Assembly: GCA_963576475.1 (NCBI GenBank)
Contig: OY754979.1
Location: 27,993,578 to 28,057,577, forward strand
Direction of reading: 5' to 3'
DNA length: 64,000 nucleotides
DNA from: Molanna angustata
Lineage: Eukaryota; Arthropoda; Insecta; Trichoptera; Molannidae
In this document: positions 57,601 through 64,000 of the stretch, piece after piece
Numbering within the stretch: position 1 is the stretch's first letter
Layout: every line of letters begins with the position of its first letter
The notes under the pieces: generated by a model
Databases searched by the model: none
What the model was told of the DNA's origin: nothing
Seen by the model: only the letters and a program-made list of their open reading frames with translations
Made by a program: the position numbers and the translations under genes

Positions 57601-59700
57601 GGAAAAAATAAAAAGGTTATTCTTCCCATTGAGCTGGCCGTCTAACGGGTCTGCCAGATATTATTTAAATTTAATTTTCATTTACAGTTCTTTCAAGAAC
57701 ACTGCGTGACACTCGGCGCTCTGAAGCGAAAAGAAGAACATCTACAATCACGGAAGACCAGCCCCTCATATGATTGAAAATAGCACCTCTATTCTGCATT
57801 TCTAGATCTAGGGGTGTCATCCTTGTCAAAATTGGCAGTGCTTTGGTGGAATTATTATTATATTATTTTTTGGGTGGGAAAACCCTCATTCGGGGTGTGG
57901 TCCGAAGTTTTGTATGGACATTCATAATTTTGATAGGAAGAGTAGCTAATAACTAATTTAGTATATTATAAGGTTTGAATTATGAACATAAGTTTTAAAA
58001 TTTCCCAAGTGTGTCGTGTATTATGGGTAAACACACAAAAGTAATCGATAGAAGAGCGACTGACTGCGGAGATGACTCGGGAATCGAAAGACGCGAAGAT
58101 TACGTCCAATTCTGCAACTTTTTGTACTAAAATTGGAACGTTCTAAAATTTTAGAATAAAGGTCTTTTGAACTTAATTTCGTATTCTGTAACTGACGTTG
58201 TTCCTAAAACAACACCGTGTTTATTTAACGTGATAGTTCAATTGATCTGCACTAATAAAATATTCTCTGGTTTTTATTTTCAACATAACGCAACACGTGT
58301 TAATATATTTTTTTTTCGTACACAACTGATGTTTTCAACTTGGAAAATATCCCGGACTGCTGTATAAATAACTAATACGCGTCCAAATAGGTGTAAACTA
58401 AAATTAGGAACGTTTTGATAGTTGACTCGACTAAAATGTAGTTATATAACTAATTAGTGAATTACTTCAAGTAAGAACGTTCGGGAATATAACTAATTAG
58501 TGAATTACTTCAAGTAAGAACGTTCCTAAATAGGAAAGTTCATATTTCAACATTATAGGATAACAACTTGGATTAAATGGAATAGGAATGCACCTGTGTA
58601 TATTAGCCGGAACGTCCTTAAAAAGATATAGAATCGGACGTATTGTGTACCAGAAGTACCGACCCCAGATGACCCCTAGGGAAGAGGCAAAAAATAAGTG
58701 AAGGGATATTGATAAAAAAAAAAGTTCTTATTCCAATTATCGAGTGTACATACAGATAATTAAATGAATTTGTTAGAAACAAGGAACGGTACTTAGGTAT
58801 GTAAATATTAACCATGGTTAAACACTCAAACAATATATCAATGATCGATTATTGTCAATAGTAAATTGATATCAATGAGGCATGTAATTATTTGTCAAGA
58901 ACGGTCGATTGAAATGACTTGGCAAACGTCCCGTGTGTCATATCAACATTATCCAATAATATTTCGATTACGACTCCACTTGTCTTTACACTTGCACCTC
59001 TATTATCAACCTTACAAATATAGCTTGGAAATTTATATTCAATAATTATTATTGAGTTCACTTGCTACCTATATTTTCAAGTAAAAAAATATTACAATCA
59101 TTTTACATTAAGAGTAAAATTCAATTTTTTTTAATAGTAGGTACCTACTGATGTGCTATGATTTTCATCTGTCATGAAATTCGTGAAATTAAAGATTTGC
59201 TCAATTGGCCTATACTTAAAACACTGTTGTTTATTGATTTGTTTCCTCGTCGTCTACGTTAATATTATACGTACCTAATGCTTAAATATTTTGATAATGA
59301 TTTTCGATTATCTTAACAATATATAAAAATCTCGTGTCAGATGTTCGTACACGCTAATCTCCGAAACCGCTCAATCGATTTCAATGAAATTTTGTAAAAG
59401 TGTATGGTTGGTTCCAACTTGAAAGATATGATAGTTTTATACCCGATATTTGGCGCTGTTGTCGAGATCTAAAAAAAATTCAACGATTTTTCTTTTCAGT
59501 TTTTTCATCCGAAAATATATACAACCACAAATTTTAACATTTGTACACCCCCAAGGATTTTTTATAGGAAAAAAGGATCGTTATTAATTTTTAAGATGAT
59601 GGTGTGAAGAAATCTATTGATATCTGTATTACGCATCTAGACAATGTACCACACACAAATGTAAGAAAAACAAAACCATAGAACACTTACATAAAATAAG
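57601..59700. other. No gene recognised; 43-bp duplication at 58444-58529
   Basis: AT-rich. 58444-58529 is a 43-bp unit present twice (ATATAACTAATTAGTG...). 59330-59460 (CCGAAACCGCTCAATCG, ATGAAATTTTG) resembles a repeat common in insect genomes that also has a counterpart near 44320. Confidence 0.35.
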
Positions 59701-59989
59701 GTCTACATCATGGGTGGCCAACCTTTTCAGCAGCCGGGCCAGATTTTTGAAATGAGATTTCCTACTGGGCCGTACAACATTTTTTTTAATATTCATAGCT
59801 TAAGATTATATGTAAATAAAATATGTAACACTTTTTATGACGAATTTTGTATTGCGCGCAGCTTCTGTTCCTTACAATTCTATGTTCATAGCAAAAAATA
59901 AACATATTGTTTTTTTTTAAAAGATATAACTAAAATGAGAATCATATTTAATTATGAAATAAGAATTATACAATACAAAAAATAATAAT

Positions 59990-60113
59990 AAAAAATAAAA
60001 ACCTCTGATTTTGTTTGTCAGGATTAAGTTCATCAATCTTGATAACTAGTGATGTTGTTGCTACACGCAAACAATTTTCCAAATTCTCAACAGTGATTCG
60101 CGTTCTCATTTGA
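59990..60113 (-). pseudogene. hAT transposase C-terminal segment, downstream piece
   Basis: The minus strand reads SQMRTRITVENLENCLRVAT, TSLVIKIDELNPDKQNQ. This matches the '(K)RTRLTDENLENCLRIATT....I..L...KQ' end of hAT transposases of the ZBED/GTF2IRD2-like type. It continues the fragment at 61606-61850 once the LINE is removed. The frame shown is open. Confidence 0.7.
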
Positions 60114-60373
60114 GATATTTTTTTTTTTATTTTTATTTATTTTATTAATAAAGAATATAATTACAATTATCATGTTATTTTGCCTAATCCCTTAAGGGGA
60201 TTTTTGGCTGTGATCTTAATTGTAACAATTTTATAATATGCAAAAATATAAAAATATGTATATACGTATATATACACATATATACATATAAACTTCAATT
60301 AAAAACTAATATTGTACATGTATTTATATATTACATTTTTCCTACAAAGTCCGGAACAACCCGCGCTCACCCC

Positions 60374-60787
60374 TTAGATCAACCATCGAGGATTTTTGTG
60401 TAATATATATCCTTTGGCTTTCTTTTTGAATTCCTCGATGGATCCACACTGCTTCAAGCTGGCAGGCATGGGGTTCCAGACCTTGGGCAGCAGCACATCT
60501 TCGGTCCTACGTCCATAGTCATTGTTGAATTTGTTTGTACGTAAAAGTTTGTTGGTCACTGATCTAGTTTGTCTGTCGTGTGTTATTAGTAGTCTGTCTT
60601 TAGGTCTCAAAAAATGCTCAACCAGAATGCTATACTCCACTCTCCTCTGAAGAGACAATACTTTAGATCGGTCGAAAAGGCATTTATTTTTCCTTTTTAA
60701 CTTTTTAGCTATTTTTTTAGTAATAATAATTTTTAGTAGTCTTCTTTGTATCTTTTCAATCTTATTTAGAGTAGATTTATATGCCAA
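60374..60787 (-). pseudogene. LINE RT C-terminus (second half)
   Basis: 137-aa open piece: YKSTLNKIEKIQRRLLKII, RSVTNKLLRTNKFNNDYG, RRTEDVLLPKVWNPMPASLK and FKKKAKGYIL. 'LP..WN.MP..LK' is the LINE C-terminal signature. It is the continuation of 60831-61605 after a one-base shift and an in-frame stop near 60800-60825 (CDSVIS, stop, YVYGISSYGLAYKST). Confidence 0.75.
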
Positions 60788-60830
60788 TCCATATGACGAT
60801 ATTCCATATACATATTATGATATTACTGAA

Positions 60831-61605
60831 TCACAGAGGGCCATATAGGTACAGCAATCTGGCCGAGCAGAAGGTTAATCTAGGTCTTATTATGTTGAAA
60901 ATTGCTGTCATAGTTCTTAGTTTACTGCAAACATAGTCAACGTGTTCTTTGTAGTTTAAGTGTTTGTCAATGATAAGTCCTAAATACCTATATGATGTGA
61001 CTTCTGTCAATGATGGGCAGTTACAATTATTCTGAGAGTTACTATGCAAACATTGATGATCATGTGATAGAATTTGTAATTTGTGCGTGCTCTTGTTGTT
61101 ACAGGAATGGATATGCAGAAGTTGTGTTTTGTTTTCACTTATTGCTAACCCTTTATCATGAGCCCATGCGCAAAGTCGAGTGTAACATAACTGCATTTCA
61201 TGTTCGGCTTCGATAATATTTTTGGAGGATGTAACTATTGCTGTATCATCGGCAAATTGATATATTTTACAATTATTATTTTTAACTATATCAGTCATGT
61301 CGTTGACGTAGATAAGGTATAATAATGGTGCGATTATTGACCCCTGTGGTGTTCCGATATCTAAATTAAATGAATCACTTAACCCTTTATTTACCTTTAC
61401 GATTATTTTCCTGTTTGTCAAATAATTCTTAACCCATCTTAGTAGTGGACCTCTGATACCAGACCTTTCCAGGCACTCGAAAAGTAATTTGTGGTTAATT
61501 GTATCGAAAGCCTTCGTAAAGTCTACAAAAACAACAATCACGTGTTTTCCGTTATTTAATTGTGAATTAATAAAATTTGTAAAAAGTTTGAGAATATAAT
61601 ATGCT
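60831..61605 (-). pseudogene. LINE RT palm (first half), frameshifted
   Basis: The open frame starts upstream of the first annotated codon (EAYYILKLFTNFINSQLNNG leads into KHVIVVFVDFTKAFDTINH). It has the catalytic-Asp motif VDFTKAFDT, GTPQGSIIAPLLYLIYVNDM, the catalytic FADDTAIV, SENKTQLL and YRYLGLIID. The frame ends at LYLYGPL and shifts into the 60374-60787 piece. Fingers and endonuclease are absent because of 5' truncation. Confidence 0.85.
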
Positions 61606-61850
61606 TCATTTGAATAAAAAGCTGTTCACACGTGTATGTAAGTGCTTCCAAATAACGAAATCATCGATAGAGCATGTTTGTAAATGCAGGATGTTTATCC
61701 TTGTCCAAATATGTTTTGTAAAACTCTTCCAAACCAACCTGATTGAATTTCTCCTTTAACTGTGCATCACAACAAACACATTTCACAATGTTCCATTTGT
61801 AATATTCCTGGCAATAAATTCACGTCTACGAAGAACGCAAGATCGCCGTG
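61606..61850 (-). pseudogene. hAT transposase C-terminal segment, upstream piece
   Basis: Across frames the minus strand reads DAQLKEKFNQVGLEEFYKTY, LDKDKHPAF, MISLFGSTYI, then EQLFIQMK. This is the conserved 'FY...L....P.L......SLFGSTYICEQLFS.MK' dimerisation region of hAT transposases. Frameshifts and a stop (before EQLF) mark it as dead. It is cut by the LINE right after QMK. Confidence 0.7.
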
Positions 61851-62112
61851 CGCGCTATTAAAAATCAGCTTAACGTTGTGATTGTTAATTAACACGAATA
61901 TACCGTAGAAAAAATTGTCACGATAGTTGAATCTATGTACTTACTGAGATACTTCCATATATGGTATATGATACGAACTACGCACGATGTACTGTTCTTT
62001 TGGTTGTTTTATGTACCTATATATATTTAGAAAAAAAAGGTGTGCCACTAGTAGACACCCAGTGGGCTGCATGCGGCACGCGGGCCGCGGGTTGGCCACC
62101 CATGGTCTACAT

Positions 62113-62223
62113 AGAAGGCGATCTGTGGCTATAATTGGCAATATAAAAATTATCATTGTATTTTTGTGTAAATTTTTCTATTGTCTTCCCGGGCCCACTT
62201 GTAGATTATAAAACTTGATTCAC
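62113..62223. other. No gene recognised
   Basis: Short spacer after the hAT target duplication. Confidence 0.3.
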
Positions 62224-62332
62224 TTATACCCGTATTCACAGATAAATCTTAAGGAAACCTCAGACCTTCAAGGTACCTTGACGACCTAAGGTCTCCTCGA
62301 TACTCGTATTTAACTCTAAATACGGGTATTAG
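62224..62332. mobile_element. Small MITE F
   Basis: TATACCCGTATT at the left mirrors AAATACGGGTATTA at the right; the interior has further inverted words (CAAGGTACCTTG). About 105 bp. A half copy is at 45919-45965. Confidence 0.6.
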
Positions 62333-62760
62333 TCCTTTGTTAATAATCATTCGTAAAAGCGCTTGTTCATTAATTAGTTGAATAATTTGATTTCATTCTC
62401 TATTGTAAGTAACATACAAAACAATTTGACAAATTAATTTTGCCAGACTCAAATGTCTGGAATATTTTCCTAACAATATAAATCAGGGATCCACCCATCA
62501 ATTGTAGTCGGACTGTGTTTGAGTCTAATGCCCCTGCCGGCCTTGCTTCTCTAATGTTTAACTTATCTTTTGTGAAGACGACACTTCGTTAAAGTCGGAA
62601 TGATAAAATATGTTATGTTTCTGTATCCGTGTTCAATTTTTTATTTCAAATCGCTGATATTTAATTAATTGATAATGTAATTAATTGTTGACATTTTGAT
62701 TCAGATATATTAAAAATGAAGGCATAAAATAAGTATTTTTATGACATTTTTTTAAAATCC
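62333..62760. other. No gene recognised
   Basis: AT-rich. Confidence 0.3.
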
Positions 62761-62783
62761 CAATAGAGACGAAGTTGGAATAT
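62761..62783. repeat. MITE C end scrap
   Basis: CAATAGAGACGAAGTTGGAA plus TAT matches the subterminal part of MITE C (40258-40657). Only this piece remains, directly next to the LINE tail. Confidence 0.5.
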
Positions 62784-64000
62784 TTATTTATTTATTTATT
62801 TATTTTATTAACGGCGTTTGCCATTTACAAGAATAATTCAAAAGATACAAAATATAGTACATAATGTGTGATAATGTATATATATAAAAAAAACAAACAT
62901 ATCCAATCAATAAACCATGAAAATAAAGCAAGAAGAAATCAATACAAAGAAAAACTTATAAAAAATACATATAAAAATACATACAAATAAAATTTAACCA
63001 AAAAATAAAGAGAAAACAAATGAAAGTAGGTATAAAATGAACAAATAAACAATATAGGTAAAGCAGGTATGAATAATGAAGAATAAAATTAAACACGATC
63101 AGTGGAATTTAACCCGTAGGGTATTTCTGTGATTATTTATATTGCCTATAAACAGATCCATATTCATTGACTAGCATATTCATTGCTCAACCTCTGAATT
63201 CTGTTCAGTGCAGAATTGTGATGCGCTAGTGTGCGGGAATTGTCACAATAAAATTGGTTTGTATCGCGAGTACCCACACGCGGTACATGAAAGTTGATGC
63301 GCATCAGTATTTCAGGGCTGTCCACGCTATGCATAATGATTTTAAACAAGAAAAACAAATCGGTGAGTTTACGCCTATCTGAAAGCTTTAACAAATGCAT
63401 TGATTTTAAAAGAAAGTCATAATTTAATCTTTCGATTGGTATACCCATTTTAAAATTTACAAAACGGAGAAATTTATGCTGAATTTTTTCTATAGAGTCC
63501 GAGTGGACTCGATAATAGGGCGACCATATTGAAGAGTTGTACTCGACAATGCTTCTTACAAGTGATGTATAAAGTAATTTTAATGTATACAAATTTTTGA
63601 AATCTTTGGAAATTCTTAAAATGAACCCCAAAGTTTGAAGTCCCGTAGTGCAAATATTATTTATATGTTTAACAAATGAGAGATTTTCGTCAAACGTTAC
63701 GCCCAAATCAAGAATTTCTGCCTGGTATTTTAACTGTATATTATTTATGGTGTACGTGAATACAATGGGATTTTTAATTTTGAAGAAACGTATATATTGA
63801 CACTTCATAATGTTTAAGTAAAGTTTATTTTTTTGGCACCAACTGTTAACATTATTCAAGGCAGTTTGCAAGATTAAGCAATCGCTTATATTATTGATGA
63901 TTCGATATATTTTCATGTCGTCCGCAAAGAGAAGTACTTCAACATTTTCGAGAATATCAACTATATCGTTTATGAAAAGTATGAAAAGGACAGGTCCCAA
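62784..64000 (-). mobile_element. Jockey/CR1-like LINE, 3' part, continues beyond the window
   Basis: Minus strand: RT coding region entering at 64000, stop at 63164, A-rich 3' UTR of about 380 bp and an ATAAATAAATAAATAA tail at 62784-62805. A remnant of the same or a sister family is at 15302-15705. Confidence 0.85.
63164..64000 (-). CDS. LINE RT, C-terminal 278 aa, cut by window edge
   Basis: The frame is open across the window end; the codon before the first Met is Leu, giving LGPVLFILFIND, the block after 'PQGS'. The catalytic FADD is at residues 25-28 (LLFADDMKIY), followed by NKLYLNIMKCQYI, LDLGVTFDENLSF (the 'LG...D' motif), LKLLYTSLVRSIVEYNSSIW and a C-terminus with a conserved CPSRTTR-like position (HVPRVGTRD). 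No stops or shifts within the visible part, so this copy may be relatively intact. The real start lies outside the window. Confidence 0.88.
   Translation of the reverse strand: MGPVLFILFINDIVDILENVEVLLFADDMKIYRIINNISDCLILQTALNNVNSWCQKNKLYLNIMKCQYIRFFKIKNPIVFTYTINNIQLKYQAEILDLGVTFDENLSFVKHINNICTTGLQTLGFILRISKDFKNLYTLKLLYTSLVRSIVEYNSSIWSPYYRVHSDSIEKIQHKFLRFVNFKMGIPIERLNYDFLLKSMHLLKLSDRRKLTDLFFLFKIIMHSVDSPEILMRINFHVPRVGTRDTNQFYCDNSRTLAHHNSALNRIQRLSNEYASQ

Larger units (their letters stand above)
60114..61605 (-). mobile_element. CR1/Jockey-like LINE, 5'-truncated, inside the hAT element
   Basis: Minus strand: RT and C-terminus, 3' UTR with hairpin AATCCCTTAAGGGGATT (60185-60202) and an A-rich tail (T run near 60117-60129). 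TCATTTGA occurs on both flanks (60106-60113 and 61606-61613), a candidate 8-bp target duplication lying exactly where hAT coding sequence stops and resumes. Because of its position it must be younger than the hAT insertion. Confidence 0.8.
59709..62104 (-). mobile_element. hAT-family transposon with 8-bp target duplication, interrupted by a LINE
   Basis: The left end CATGGGTGGCCAACC is mirrored exactly by the right end GGTTGGCCACCCATG. GTCTACAT occurs directly outside both ends (59701-59708 and 62105-62112), the 8-bp duplication expected of hAT elements. Excluding the LINE at 60114-61605, about 900 bp of hAT remain, including parts of a transposase C-terminus on the minus strand on both sides of the insertion. 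The element is internally deleted and cannot move by itself. Confidence 0.88.

Overview
This is eukaryotic nuclear DNA, AT-rich and crowded with transposable elements. It is most likely from an insect, and I favour a moth or butterfly (Lepidoptera). The grounds are the recurring TAGGTACCTAC-type words, tRNA-derived SINEs with AATAA-rich tails, a non-LTR element whose ORF1 joins a PHD-like finger to a baculovirus-FP-like domain, Jockey- and RTE-like LINEs, a Penelope-like element and many foldback MITEs. I see no bacterial-type operons, no CRISPR array and no convincing standalone RNA gene.

Layout. 1-4.7 kb: a nearly complete two-ORF CR1-like LINE on the minus strand, beside a truncated sibling. 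5.9-6.4 kb: an RTE-like LINE remnant. 6.9-10.2 kb: a 59-bp minisatellite split by a 5'-truncated Jockey-like LINE. 13.1-13.6 kb: a 63-bp tandem repeat. 15.3-15.7 kb: a LINE remnant. 16-22.7 kb: mostly unrecognised AT-rich DNA. 22.7-24.4 kb: a SINE piece, a near-perfect foldback MITE, a Penelope-like RT fragment, a (TA)n tract and a hammerhead-like motif. 27.5-33 kb: two candidate host-gene exons on the minus strand, with a second Jockey-like copy (101-nt poly-A tail) and two foldback elements between them. 33.7-43.4 kb: LINE C-terminal scraps, three SINE families and a 400-bp MITE. 43.9-46.3 kb: further DNA-transposon relics. 47-49 kb: a LINE scrap and unassigned ORFs. 49.6-52.6 kb: a 20-copy, 149-bp satellite. 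53-58.5 kb: SINE and LINE relics and duplications. 59.7-62.1 kb: a hAT element with an intact 8-bp target duplication, interrupted by a LINE. 62.8-64 kb: the 3' half of another LINE running off the window.

Almost all protein-coding signal is retroelement RT or endonuclease. Only the two LINEs at the left (the CR1-like element and Jockey copy A) keep long open frames; Jockey copy B is short but uninterrupted. The rest are fragments or frameshifted. The best non-transposon signals are the splice-bounded 164-nt exon at 32025-32188 and a phase-compatible candidate terminal exon at 27558-27731. If both are real, much of the window is intronic or flanking DNA of one minus-strand host gene. All identifications rest on reading motifs by eye; no database search was possible.
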